NCBI RefSeq assembly: GCF_001905005.1
Contig: NZ_LWKZ01000012.1
Location: forward strand, 425,061-489,060
DNA from: Streptomyces sp. CB02923
GTDB taxonomy: Bacteria > Actinomycetota > Actinomycetes > Streptomycetales > Streptomycetaceae
Length of the DNA: 64,000 nt
Direction of reading: 5' to 3'
The notes below the pieces were generated by a model. That model worked only from the letters and a program-made list of their open reading frames with translations. It had not been told where the DNA came from and did no database searches. The translations under genes and the position numbers were made by a program. Numbering within the stretch: the stretch's first letter is position 1; each line of letters opens with the position of its first letter. Shown here piece after piece: positions 7,532-15,702 of this stretch.

Positions 7532-10500
7532 ATGCTCGAACCCATTGAGCCCAACGAACCCAGCGGCCCTTCGGAGCAGTCCTCCGAGGGCAGCACCCCC
7601 AGCGACACGCTGCCGCCGCGCCGTCGCCGCCGCGCCGCCTCCCGGCCGGCCGGCCCGCCCTCCGGGGCGGCGAAGGCCACCGCGCAGACTGCGGTGACCA
7701 CGGCCGACACCGCCGAGAACTCCGGCAGCGCGGCCGCGAGTGCCGCGCAGGACGACACCTCCACGGTCGTCTCCGGCGACGACGCCAAACCGGCGCGTAC
7801 GCGCCGCCGTGCCACCCGTAAGGCCGCCGCCCCCACGGGCTCCCCGCAGGCGGACGAGGCCGCGCGGACCACCCCCGCGGCACCGGCCGCCGCCGCGCCG
7901 CAGGAGACGCAGCCCGCTGCCGAGGACGAGGCGCCGAGCGCCCGCCCCCGCCGCCGCGCCACCCGCCGTGCTTCCGCACCGGCCGGCTCACCGGCCGCCG
8001 AGGCACCCGCCGCCGCGCCGCAGGCCGCCGACGAGGCCCCCGCGCCCGCCGCGGAGCAGCCCGCGGCCCCGGAGCAGCCCGCCGCGTCCGACGACGCCAA
8101 GCCCGCCCGTACGCGGCGCCGTGCCACCCGTAAGGCCGCCGCCCCCGCGGGCTCCCCGCAGGCCGCCGCCGAGCAGCCGGGCGCGGACGCCCCGGCGCAG
8201 GCCGAGGCCGAGGAGACCGACGAGACCGCGGAGGCACCCGCCGCCGAGGCGCCCGCCGAGGACACCAAGCCCGCCCGTACGCGCCGCCGTGCCACCCGTA
8301 AGGCCGCCGCTCCCGCGGGCTCCCCGCAGGCGGGCGACGCCAAGGACGGCACCCGCACCGCCGCGTCCGGCTCCGAGGCCGCCGAGCAGACCGGCGACGC
8401 GTCCGGCTCCGCCGACGCGCCGCGCCGCCGGCCGCGCCGCCGCTCCGAGCGCCAGGCCGAGGCTCCGCAGCAGGAGCAGTCCGCCGCCGAGCAGCGGCGC
8501 GCCGAGGCCGAGGCCGCGCCGGAGGAGCCCGCCCGCGGGTCCCGCCGCCGTGACCGGCGCCCGCCGACGGCCGTGTTCCAGGCGCCGGTCTTCACCGAGC
8601 CGATGTTCCAGACCCCGGAGACCGCCGCTGCCGCCGCGGCCGCCGCGGCGGAGCAGCCCGCCGAAGAGCCCGCCGCCGAGCAGGACGAGCAGCCCGCGGC
8701 CGGCAGCCGCCGCCGTCGCCGCCGGGGCGCCGCCGAGCCCGAGCAGCAGCCCGCCGCCGAGCAGGCGTCCGCCCCGAAGGCCGAGAAGGCCGAAAGGGCG
8801 GAGAAGGCCGAGAAGGCCGAAAAGGTCGAGAAGGCCGTGAAGGCCGAGAAGATCCAGTCCGTCCAGGACGTGCAGGACTCGCAGGACGACGACGAGGACG
8901 ACACCGACGACGAGCGCGGTGACGCCGCGCAGGGCGACGACGAGTCGGGCGACCGCCCCTCCCGCCGCCGCCGTCGCGGTGGCCGCCGCCGCCGTCGCGG
9001 TGAGGCCGCCGACGGCAGCGACGAGCAGCCCGGCGAGGGCCGGCAGTCCGACGCCGGGCAGCCCGCCGCCGAAGAGGAGCATGCCGAGCAGGCCGCGCCC
9101 GCGGAGGACGATGACGACGACCAGCAGGGCGGCGGCTCCAGCAGCAGCCGTCGGCGCCGTCGCCGCCGCCGTCGCAGCGGCGACCTCGGCGACGGGGACG
9201 CCGGCCAGCAGGGCGGCGACGACCCGGAGCGCACGGTCGTCAAGGTCCGCGAGCCGCGCAAGAAGGACGAGCCGTCCGACGAGGTCCAGTCCATCAAGGG
9301 CTCGACGCGTCTGGAGGCCAAGAAGCAGCGCCGCCGCGAGGGCCGCGAGCAGGGCCGCCGCCGGGTGCCGATCATCACCGAGGCGGAGTTCCTGGCGCGC
9401 CGTGAGGCCGTCGAGCGCGTGATGGTCGTCCGCCAGAGCGGCGAGCGCACCCAGATCGGCGTCCTGGAGGACGACGTGCTCGTCGAGCACTTCGTCAACA
9501 AGGAGCAGTCGACGTCGTACGTCGGCAACGTCTACCTCGGCAAGGTGCAGAACGTCCTGCCGTCGATGGAGGCCGCCTTCGTCGACATCGGCAAGGGCCG
9601 CAACGCCGTGCTGTACGCGGGCGAGGTCAACTTCGAGGCGCTCGGCATGGCCAACGGGCCGCGCCGCATCGAGACCGCGCTGAAGTCCGGCCAGTCCGTG
9701 CTGGTGCAGGTCACCAAGGACCCGATCGGCCACAAGGGCGCCCGCCTGACCAGCCAGGTCTCGCTGCCCGGCCGCTACCTGGTCTATGTGCCCGAGGGCT
9801 CGATGACCGGCATCAGCCGCAAGCTGCCGGACACCGAGCGGGCGCGCCTGAAGCAGATCCTGAAGAAGATCGTTCCCGAGGACGCGGGCGTCATCGTCCG
9901 TACCGCCGCGGAGGGCGCCAGCGAGGACGAGCTGCGCCGCGACGTGGAGCGCCTCCAGGCGCAGTGGGAGGACATCCAGAAGAAGGCCAAGGCGGGCTCC
10001 ACCAGCTCGCCGAGCCTGCTGTACGGCGAGCCGGACATGACCGTCCGGGTCGTCCGCGACATCTTCAACGAGGACTTCTCCAAGGTCATCGTCAGCGGTG
10101 ACGAGGCGTGGGAGACCATCCACGGCTACGTCTCGCACGTCGCGCCGGACCTCGCCGACCGCCTCCAGAAGTGGACCTCGGACGTCGACGTCTTCGCGAC
10201 GTACCGCATCGACGAGCAGCTGATGAAGGCGCTGGACCGCAAGGTCTGGCTGCCCTCCGGCGGCTCGCTGGTGATCGACAAGACCGAGGCCATGGTCGTC
10301 ATCGACGTCAACACCGGGAAGTTCACCGGTCAGGGCGGCAACCTCGAAGAGACCGTGACCAGGAACAACCTGGAGGCGGCCGAGGAGATCGTGCGCCAGC
10401 TGCGGCTGCGCGACCTGGGCGGCATCGTCGTCATCGACTTCATCGACATGGTGCTGGAGTCCAACCGGGACCTGGTGCTGCGGCGGATGCTGGAGTGCCT

Positions 10501-11548
10501 GGGCCGCGACCGTACGAAGCACCAGGTCGCCGAGGTCACCTCGCTGGGCCTGGTGCAGATGACCCGCAAGCGGGTCGGCCAGGGCCTGCTGGAGTCCTTC
10601 TCCGAGCCGTGCGTGCACTGCAACGGCCGCGGCGTCATCGTCCACATGGACCAGCCGTCCTCGGCCGGTGGCGGTGGTGGCGGCAAGCGCAAGAAGAAGG
10701 GCAAGTCCGGCGCCTCCGGCCAGGACCAGCAGCAGCACGACCAGCAGCACGACCACCAGCACCACGACGAGCACCAGGACGGAGAGGCCGCGCGCGCCGA
10801 CGAGCACCCGGAGCTGGAGCCCGTCGCGGTGACCGAGGCGGAGCTGCAGCCCGCGGTGGCCGACACCGACGAGTGGTTCGGCAGTGCGGCCGAGGCCGAG
10901 GCGGCAGCCGGTGGCGTACGCGGCCGTGGCCGCCGTCGCGCCAGCCGCAAGGTGTCCGCACCGGCGGGCGCGCCCAAGGCGTACGAGGCCGCCGCGATCG
11001 TGGTGGAGTCCGAGCCCGCGCAGGCCCCGGCCCCCGAGCCGGAGCCCGTCGAGGCCCCGGCCGCGGCGGAGCCCGCGCCGGCCCGCCCGCGCCGCCGTGC
11101 GACCCGTAAGGCGTCCGCTCCCGCGGGTTCGCCCAAGGTGGCCGAGGAGGCTCCGGTGGCGGAAGCCGCCCCCGAGCCCGTAGCGGAACCGGTCGCCGAG
11201 GCGCCCGGAGACAGCGCGGCGCCCGCGGACGACGCCGTGAGCACGGACGGTGCCGCGGCCGCCGAGGTCACCGAGGAGGCGCCCGCCAAGAAGACCGCGG
11301 CGAAGAAGGCGGCCAAGAAGGCGCCCGCCAAGAAGACCGCTGCCAAGAAGACGGCCGCGGTCAAGAAGACGGCGGCGAAGAAGACCACCACGGCCAAGAA
11401 GGCCGCGGCGGAGAAGGCCCCGGCGAAGAAGGCCGCCACCAAGAAGGCGGCCACGAAGAAGACCACGGCGAAGAAGGCGGCGGCCAAGAAGACCGTCGCC
11501 GCCGAGCAGGCCCCGGCCTCGTCGGTGTCGGCTTCGACGGAGGACTGA
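7532..11548 (+). CDS. rne: Ribonuclease E/G with long repetitive N- and C-terminal extensions
   Basis: A 1338-residue endoribonuclease of mRNA decay and rRNA/tRNA processing. The catalytic core spans roughly residues 610-1040: S1 RNA-binding region (GNVYLGKVQNVLPSMEAAF), DNase I-like catalytic part with the magnesium-binding aspartates in VIDVNTGKFTGQG (about 924) and VIDFIDM (about 968), and the CxxC zinc link (EPCVHCNGRG, about 1027). The N-terminal 600 residues are disordered, acidic/Arg-rich, and carry four copies of RRRATRKAAAPAGSP; two more copies flank the core on the C-terminal side (about 1130 and 1185). The last 80 residues are a histone-H1-like KKA/AKK tail. In Streptomyces RNase E the catalytic centre is internal and the arms serve as interaction scaffolds. 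A hairpin terminator follows 16 bp after the stop. Confidence 0.97.
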   Translation: MLEPIEPNEPSGPSEQSSEGSTPSDTLPPRRRRRAASRPAGPPSGAAKATAQTAVTTADTAENSGSAAASAAQDDTSTVVSGDDAKPARTRRRATRKAAAPTGSPQADEAARTTPAAPAAAAPQETQPAAEDEAPSARPRRRATRRASAPAGSPAAEAPAAAPQAADEAPAPAAEQPAAPEQPAASDDAKPARTRRRATRKAAAPAGSPQAAAEQPGADAPAQAEAEETDETAEAPAAEAPAEDTKPARTRRRATRKAAAPAGSPQAGDAKDGTRTAASGSEAAEQTGDASGSADAPRRRPRRRSERQAEAPQQEQSAAEQRRAEAEAAPEEPARGSRRRDRRPPTAVFQAPVFTEPMFQTPETAAAAAAAAAEQPAEEPAAEQDEQPAAGSRRRRRRGAAEPEQQPAAEQASAPKAEKAERAEKAEKAEKVEKAVKAEKIQSVQDVQDSQDDDEDDTDDERGDAAQGDDESGDRPSRRRRRGGRRRRRGEAADGSDEQPGEGRQSDAGQPAAEEEHAEQAAPAEDDDDDQQGGGSSSSRRRRRRRRRSGDLGDGDAGQQGGDDPERTVVKVREPRKKDEPSDEVQSIKGSTRLEAKKQRRREGREQGRRRVPIITEAEFLARREAVERVMVVRQSGERTQIGVLEDDVLVEHFVNKEQSTSYVGNVYLGKVQNVLPSMEAAFVDIGKGRNAVLYAGEVNFEALGMANGPRRIETALKSGQSVLVQVTKDPIGHKGARLTSQVSLPGRYLVYVPEGSMTGISRKLPDTERARLKQILKKIVPEDAGVIVRTAAEGASEDELRRDVERLQAQWEDIQKKAKAGSTSSPSLLYGEPDMTVRVVRDIFNEDFSKVIVSGDEAWETIHGYVSHVAPDLADRLQKWTSDVDVFATYRIDEQLMKALDRKVWLPSGGSLVIDKTEAMVVIDVNTGKFTGQGGNLEETVTRNNLEAAEEIVRQLRLRDLGGIVVIDFIDMVLESNRDLVLRRMLECLGRDRTKHQVAEVTSLGLVQMTRKRVGQGLLESFSEPCVHCNGRGVIVHMDQPSSAGGGGGGKRKKKGKSGASGQDQQQHDQQHDHQHHDEHQDGEAARADEHPELEPVAVTEAELQPAVADTDEWFGSAAEAEAAAGGVRGRGRRRASRKVSAPAGAPKAYEAAAIVVESEPAQAPAPEPEPVEAPAAAEPAPARPRRRATRKASAPAGSPKVAEEAPVAEAAPEPVAEPVAEAPGDSAAPADDAVSTDGAAAAEVTEEAPAKKTAAKKAAKKAPAKKTAAKKTAAVKKTAAKKTTTAKKAAAEKAPAKKAATKKAATKKTTAKKAAAKKTVAAEQAPASSVSASTED

Positions 11549-11564
11549 ACCGGCCGGACCGTGT

Positions 11565-11586
11565 CCCGGGCCGTACGCGGCCCGGG
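11565..11586 (+). terminator. Hairpin terminator after rne
   Basis: Perfect 9-bp stem (CCCGGGCCG with CGGCCCGGG) and TACG loop beginning 16 bases after the rne stop. There is no U-tract, as is common in Streptomyces. It separates rne from the rplU promoter. Confidence 0.6.
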
Positions 11587-11592
11587 GCCGGT

Positions 11593-11621
11593 TTGACCCC
11601 CCGGTCAAGGCCCCGTAACCT
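11593..11621 (+). promoter_or_regulatory. rplU promoter (TTGACC-17-TAACCT)
   Basis: TTGACC (11593-11598) and TAACCT (11616-11621), 17 bp apart, are close to the vegetative HrdB consensus. Predicted transcription starts near 11628, leaving a leader of about 150 nt before rplU. Confidence 0.7.
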
Positions 11622-11627
11622 TGGCCA

Positions 11628-11776
11628 CCGGCGTCTGTAGTGCGCCACACCACTGAGCAAACACCTCCCGGTCCGCCGGGAGAGGCCGCTCGTCCACTCG
11701 GATTCCACGGGATCGTCATGAACCCGTGTGAGCGGCTGGCATCAGAGGTCCCGTTCCTAGCGAGAGAGAGTTCCGC
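11628..11776 (+). promoter_or_regulatory. Structured 5' leader of rplU-rpmA
   Basis: About 150 nt between the predicted start site and the GTG of rplU. It contains a hairpin CTCCCGG/CCGGGAG (about 11668-11684) and a possible stem CACGGG/CCCGTG (11706-11711 with 11723-11728). Leaders before L21 genes act in autogenous control in other phyla; a similar function here is inferred. Confidence 0.4.
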
Positions 11777-12097
11777 GTGTACGCGATCGTGCGCACCGGC
11801 GGGCGGCAGCAGAAGGTTGCTGTCGGCGACGTCATCGAGGTAGACCGCATTTCCACCAGCAAGGTCGGCGAGTCCGTCGAGCTCTCCACGCTGCTGGTCG
11901 TCGATGGTGACTCGGTCACCAGCGACCCGTGGGTCCTGGCCGGCGTGAAGGTCCAGGCCGAGGTTGTCGACCACCACAAGGGCGACAAGATCCGGATCCA
12001 GAAGTACAAGAACAAGACCGGTTACAAGAAGCGGATCGGCCACCGCCAGCTGCACACGGCGCTGAAGATCACCGGCATCGACGCTCCGGCGAAGTAA
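11777..12097 (+). CDS. rplU: 50S ribosomal protein L21
   Basis: A 106-residue large-subunit protein that binds 23S rRNA. It is recognised by MYAIVRTGGRQQKVAVGD at the N-terminus and the basic C-terminal block KNKTGYKKRIGHRQ typical of L21. The GTG start lies 3' of the purine-rich stretch GCGAGAGAGAG, a weak Shine-Dalgarno. It is cotranscribed with rpmA 14 bp downstream. Length is normal for the family. Unlike Firmicutes, there is no Prp-type protease gene between rplU and rpmA. Confidence 0.98.
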   Translation: MYAIVRTGGRQQKVAVGDVIEVDRISTSKVGESVELSTLLVVDGDSVTSDPWVLAGVKVQAEVVDHHKGDKIRIQKYKNKTGYKKRIGHRQLHTALKITGIDAPAK

Positions 12098-12111
12098 GGG
12101 ACTGAGGAGAC

Positions 12112-12369
12112 ATGGCACACAAGAAGGGCGCATCGTCCACTCGGAACGGTCGCGATTCCAATGCTCAGCGGCTCGGCGTGAAGCGCTTCGGCGGTCAGGC
12201 CGTCCTCGCCGGTGAGATCCTGGTCCGCCAGCGCGGCACCCACTTCCACCCGGGCACGGGCGTCGGCCGCGGCGGCGACGACACCCTGTTCGCCCTGGCC
12301 GAGGGTGCGGTGCAGTTCGGCACCCACCGTGGCCGCAAGGTCGTGAACATCGTCCCGATCGCTGAGTGA
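12112..12369 (+). CDS. rpmA: 50S ribosomal protein L27
   Basis: An 85-residue protein whose N-terminal tail reaches the peptidyl-transferase centre. It begins MAHKKGASSTRNGRDSNAQR, the mature actinobacterial/proteobacterial N-terminus. It therefore lacks the cleavable extension seen in Firmicutes, consistent with the absence of the Prp protease gene. The motif GTHFHPGTGVGRGGDDTLF is diagnostic. The ribosome binding site GAGGAG lies directly upstream. A strong terminator follows 45 bp after the stop. Confidence 0.98.
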   Translation: MAHKKGASSTRNGRDSNAQRLGVKRFGGQAVLAGEILVRQRGTHFHPGTGVGRGGDDTLFALAEGAVQFGTHRGRKVVNIVPIAE

Positions 12370-12414
12370 CCCACCACATCAGCATCGAGCGATAGCTCAG
12401 CAGCACCATTCCGA

Positions 12415-12460
12415 GGGCGGACCGCCTCTCCCCGCAGTACGCGGGAAGGCCGGTCCGCCC
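12415..12460 (+). terminator. Bipartite hairpin terminator after rpmA
   Basis: A perfect 10-bp outer stem (GGGCGGACCG with CGGTCCGCCC) encloses a smaller inner hairpin (CCCGC-AGTAC-GCGGG) and is followed by TTGGCGTGTT. It ends the rplU-rpmA unit and separates it from obg. Confidence 0.75.
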
Positions 12461-12511
12461 TTGGCGTGTTAGTACAGAGACATTCCCGTCGTATCTGGAG
12501 GCATTCCCACC

Positions 12512-13948
12512 ATGACCACCTTCGTGGACCGCGTCGAGCTGCATGTCGCCGCGGGTAACGGGGGCCACGGCGTGGCCTCCGTGATGCGCGAGAAGTTCAA
12601 GCCGCTCGGCGGCCCGGACGGCGGCAACGGCGGCCGCGGCGGCGACGTGACCCTGGTCGTCGACCAGGACGTCACCACGCTCCTGGAATACCACCACCAC
12701 CCGCACCGCAAGGCCACCAACGGCCAGCCCGGCGCCGGCGACCACCGCGCCGGCAAGAACGGCCAGGACCTGGTCCTGCCGGTCCCGGACGGCACCGTCG
12801 TCCTGGACCGCGCGGGCAACGTGCTCGCCGACATGGTCGGCCAGGGCACCACCTTCGTCGCGGGCCAGGGCGGCCGCGGCGGCCTCGGCAACGCCGCGCT
12901 GGCCTCGGCCCGCCGCAAGGCCCCCGGCTTCGCGCTGCTCGGCGAGCCCGGCGAGGCCCGCGACATCGTGCTGGAGCTCAAGACCGTCGCGGACGTCGCG
13001 CTGGTCGGCTACCCCAGCGCCGGCAAGTCCTCGCTGATCTCGGTGCTCTCCGCCGCCAAGCCGAAGATCGCCGACTACCCCTTCACCACCCTGGTGCCCA
13101 ACCTCGGCGTGGTCACCGCCGGTTCCACCGTCTACACCATCGCGGACGTCCCCGGCCTGATCCCCGGCGCCAGCCAGGGCAAGGGCCTGGGCCTGGAGTT
13201 CCTGCGGCACGTCGAGCGCTGCGAGGTGCTCGTGCACGTCCTGGACACCGCGACCCTGGAGTCCGACCGCGACCCGGTCTCCGACCTGGACATCATCGAG
13301 GCGGAGCTGGCGGAGTACGGCGGCCTGGACAACCGGCCGCGGGTGGTCGTCCTCAACAAGATCGACATCCCGGACGGCCAGGACCTCGCCGACATGATCC
13401 GCCCCGACCTGGAGGAGCGCGGCTACCGCGTCTTCGAGGTCTCGGCCGTCGCGCGCACCGGCCTCAAGGAGCTGTCGTACGCGCTGGCCGGCATCGTCGC
13501 CGAGGCCCGCGCCGCCAAGCCCGTACAGGAAGCCACCCGCATCGTCATCCGCCCGAAGGCCGTGGACGACGCGGGCTTCACCGTCACGCCGGAGGGCGAG
13601 GGCTTCTTCCGCGTCCGCGGCGAGAAGCCCGAGCGCTGGGTGCGCCAGACGGACTTCAACAACGACGAGGCCGTCGGCTACCTCGCCGACCGCCTCAACC
13701 GCCTCGGCGTCGAGGACCGGCTGCGCAAGGTCGGCGCACACGCCGGCGACGGCATCGCGATCGGCCCCGAGGACAACGCGGTCGTCTTCGACTGGGAGCC
13801 GATGATGGCGGCGGGCGCCGAGATGCTCGGCCGCCGCGGCGAGGACCACCGCATGGAGGCACCGCGCCCCGCCGCGGTGCGCCGCCGCGACCGCGACGCG
13901 GCGCGGGACGAGTCGGAGGACGAGTACCAGGACTTCCGTCCGTTCTAG
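12512..13948 (+). CDS. obg: Obg family GTPase
   Basis: A 478-residue ribosome-associated GTPase involved in 50S maturation; in Streptomyces obg also affects differentiation. Domain order: glycine-rich Obg fold (residues about 2-158, GGPDGGNGGRGGDVTL), G domain with P-loop GYPSAGKSS (about 164), switch II DVPG and NKID, then the actinobacterial/Firmicute OCT domain (about 340-425, FFRVRGEKPERWVRQTDF). The last 50 residues are a charged tail (RRRDRDAARDESEDE). The ATG is preceded by TCTGGAGGCATTCCCACC. A strong terminator follows 44 bp after the stop. Confidence 0.97.
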   Translation: MTTFVDRVELHVAAGNGGHGVASVMREKFKPLGGPDGGNGGRGGDVTLVVDQDVTTLLEYHHHPHRKATNGQPGAGDHRAGKNGQDLVLPVPDGTVVLDRAGNVLADMVGQGTTFVAGQGGRGGLGNAALASARRKAPGFALLGEPGEARDIVLELKTVADVALVGYPSAGKSSLISVLSAAKPKIADYPFTTLVPNLGVVTAGSTVYTIADVPGLIPGASQGKGLGLEFLRHVERCEVLVHVLDTATLESDRDPVSDLDIIEAELAEYGGLDNRPRVVVLNKIDIPDGQDLADMIRPDLEERGYRVFEVSAVARTGLKELSYALAGIVAEARAAKPVQEATRIVIRPKAVDDAGFTVTPEGEGFFRVRGEKPERWVRQTDFNNDEAVGYLADRLNRLGVEDRLRKVGAHAGDGIAIGPEDNAVVFDWEPMMAAGAEMLGRRGEDHRMEAPRPAAVRRRDRDAARDESEDEYQDFRPF

Positions 13949-13992
13949 CGGCCGCGCGGTGGGAGGCCCACCAGAGAAGGCCCACCGGCGCA

Positions 13993-14026
13993 GGGAAGGC
14001 CCCCGGGAATCCCCGGGGGCCTTCCC
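13993..14026 (+). terminator. Strong hairpin terminator after obg
   Basis: A perfect 15-bp stem (GGGAAGGCCCCCGGG with its complement) and a 4-nt loop AATC, 44 bp past the obg stop. It lacks a U-tract. Confidence 0.85.
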
Positions 14027-14030
14027 CGTA

Positions 14031-14066
14031 CCGGCCGCACCGGCCGCACCGGCCGCACCGGCCGCA
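14031..14066. repeat. 9-bp tandem repeat CCGGCCGCA x4
   Basis: Four exact head-to-tail copies of CCGGCCGCA plus a partial fifth, directly after the obg terminator. Non-coding. Confidence 0.95.
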
Positions 14067-14114
14067 CCGGGTGTCCCGTGGGAATCCGGCAGGCGCCCGC
14101 CGGTCCGCCTGCCG

Positions 14115-14120
14115 TAGATT
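14115..14120 (+). promoter_or_regulatory. Possible -10 box for proB
   Basis: TAGATT lies about 106 bp upstream of the proB GTG. No clear -35 is visible. The leader that would follow holds five GTACG-containing segments, a very common Streptomyces word, so no operator is claimed. Confidence 0.35.
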
Positions 14121-14225
14121 GCGGTGGTACGGAAACACCCGTACGGAACCTCCCGTACGGGGAGCCGTCCCGTACGGAGCGCCGTCGCGTACGCGGCGGC
14201 GCACAGGCGAGCACAGGGGTAGGCA

Positions 14226-15344
14226 GTGGCAGGCGCAAGGCAGGACGTGACGGACGCCCGCAGGATCGTGGTCAAGGTCGGTTCGTCCTCGCTGACCACG
14301 GCGAGCGGCGGCCTGGACGCGGACCGGGTGGACGCACTGGTGGACGCGCTGGCCAAGCACCAGGACAAGGAGATCGTGCTGGTCTCCTCCGGCGCCATCG
14401 CGGCCGGCCTGGCGCCGCTGGGCCTGGACCGGCGCCCGCGCGACCTGGCCCGGCAGCAGGCCGCGGCCAGCGTCGGCCAGGGCCTGCTGGTCGCCCGGTA
14501 CACCGCCTCCTTCGCGCGCTACGGCCGCCGCGTCGGCCAGGTCCTGCTGACCTCGGACGACACCAGCCGCCGCGTCCACTACCGCAACGCCTTCCGGACC
14601 CTGGACCAGCTGCTGGCCATGGGCGCCGTACCGATCGTCAACGAGAACGACACCGTCGCCACCGACGAGATCCGCTTCGGCGACAACGACCGGCTGGCCG
14701 CCCTGGTCGCCCACCTCGTACGGGCCGACCTGCTCGTGCTGCTCTCCGACGTGGACGGACTCTACGACGGCGACCCGAGCACCCCCGGCACCTCCCGGAT
14801 AGGCGAGGTACGCGGCCCGGCCGACCTGGAGGGCATCTCGATCGGCAGCGCGGGCCGGGCCGGTGTCGGCACCGGCGGCATGGTCACCAAGGTCGAGGCG
14901 GCCCGGATCGCCGCCGCGGCCGGCATCCCGGTCGTCCTGACCTCCGCCGTGCACGCCGCCGACGCCCTGGCCGGCGGGCCCACCGGCACCCACTTCCTGC
15001 GCACCGGCCGCCGCTCCGCCGACCGCCTGCTGTGGCTCGCGCACGCCTCCACCCCGCGCGGCGCGCTGGTGCTCGACGACGGCGCCGTCCAGGCCGTGGT
15101 CGAGCGCCACTCCTCGCTGCTGCCGGCCGGTATTGCCGCCGCCGAAGGGGAGTTCAGCGCCGGGGACCCGGTCGAACTGCGGGACGCCACGGGCCGCGCC
15201 GTCGCCCGCGGCCTGGTCAACTTCGACGCGCGGGAGATCCCGCGGCTGATCGGCCGTTCCACCCGTGACCTCGCCCGCGAGCTGGGCCCCGCGTACGAAC
15301 GCGAGGTCGTGCACCGGGACGACCTGGTCGTACTGCACCACTGA
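14226..15344 (+). CDS. proB: Glutamate 5-kinase
   Basis: A 372-residue enzyme that phosphorylates L-glutamate with ATP to gamma-glutamyl phosphate, the first step of proline synthesis. The amino-acid kinase domain (about 10-265) shows VVKVGSSSLT, VSSGAIAAG, VNENDTV and the GTGGMVTKV loop. A C-terminal PUA domain (about 285-365, STPRGALVLDDGAVQAV to ARGLVNF) is present, as in full-length proB. The GTG start gives MAGARQDVTDARRIVVKVG. ProA, its pathway partner, lies 971 bp downstream behind one small gene. Feedback inhibition by proline is typical of the family. Confidence 0.97.
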   Translation: MAGARQDVTDARRIVVKVGSSSLTTASGGLDADRVDALVDALAKHQDKEIVLVSSGAIAAGLAPLGLDRRPRDLARQQAAASVGQGLLVARYTASFARYGRRVGQVLLTSDDTSRRVHYRNAFRTLDQLLAMGAVPIVNENDTVATDEIRFGDNDRLAALVAHLVRADLLVLLSDVDGLYDGDPSTPGTSRIGEVRGPADLEGISIGSAGRAGVGTGGMVTKVEAARIAAAAGIPVVLTSAVHAADALAGGPTGTHFLRTGRRSADRLLWLAHASTPRGALVLDDGAVQAVVERHSSLLPAGIAAAEGEFSAGDPVELRDATGRAVARGLVNFDAREIPRLIGRSTRDLARELGPAYEREVVHRDDLVVLHH

Positions 15345-15702
15345 CGGCCGTCACAACAGGGCACCAAGTGGCAGGGAAAGGCCCAAAGACCAGCCTTTCC
15401 ACGGAGACCTTCTCGAAAATGCCCCCGCGACGGCCCGCGGGCTGGTCAACTTTGTTGCGGGGACGGCGTCAGGGGAGCGCCGTCCGCTGCGCGCGAGTGC
15501 GCGCCGTGTGACAGCAGTGCCGGACCACTGCCGAGGAACCGCCCGCGACCGGGGCCCGGAGCGGCGCGACCCGCGATGACCCGCGCGGCCCGCACGCGGC
15601 GGCGCATCCGGCGGCGGTCCGGTGCCGGCGCAGGACGACAGCACCGATCGGCTCCGCCCCCGTACGTACGAGCGGAGCGATACGCATAACAGGAGGCCGC
15701 CG
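15345..15702. other. Intergenic region proB to conserved small gene
   Basis: 358 bp without a convincing gene. It holds the proB terminator hairpin and, at 15433-15452, a 19/20-bp match to the proB segment 15204-15223 encoding ARGLVNF. Near the right end GATACGCATAAC precedes the AGGAGG of the next gene and may be part of its promoter. Confidence 0.6.
15375..15400 (+). terminator. Hairpin after proB
   Basis: GGAAAGGC and GCCTTTCC form an 8-bp stem with a 10-nt loop, 30 bp after the proB stop. A probable terminator. Confidence 0.5.

Noticed and set aside
14128..14194. Five GTACG(G/C) words at 13-17-bp spacing upstream of proB as operator sites
   Set aside because: GTACGG is among the commonest words throughout this window, inside and outside genes, and the spacing is not regular.
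7988..14503. A 2171-codon open frame on the minus strand across rne, rplU, rpmA and obg
   Set aside because: It is antisense to four unmistakable genes and consists of low-complexity Leu/Gly/Arg runs; long antisense frames are a by-product of high-GC codon bias.
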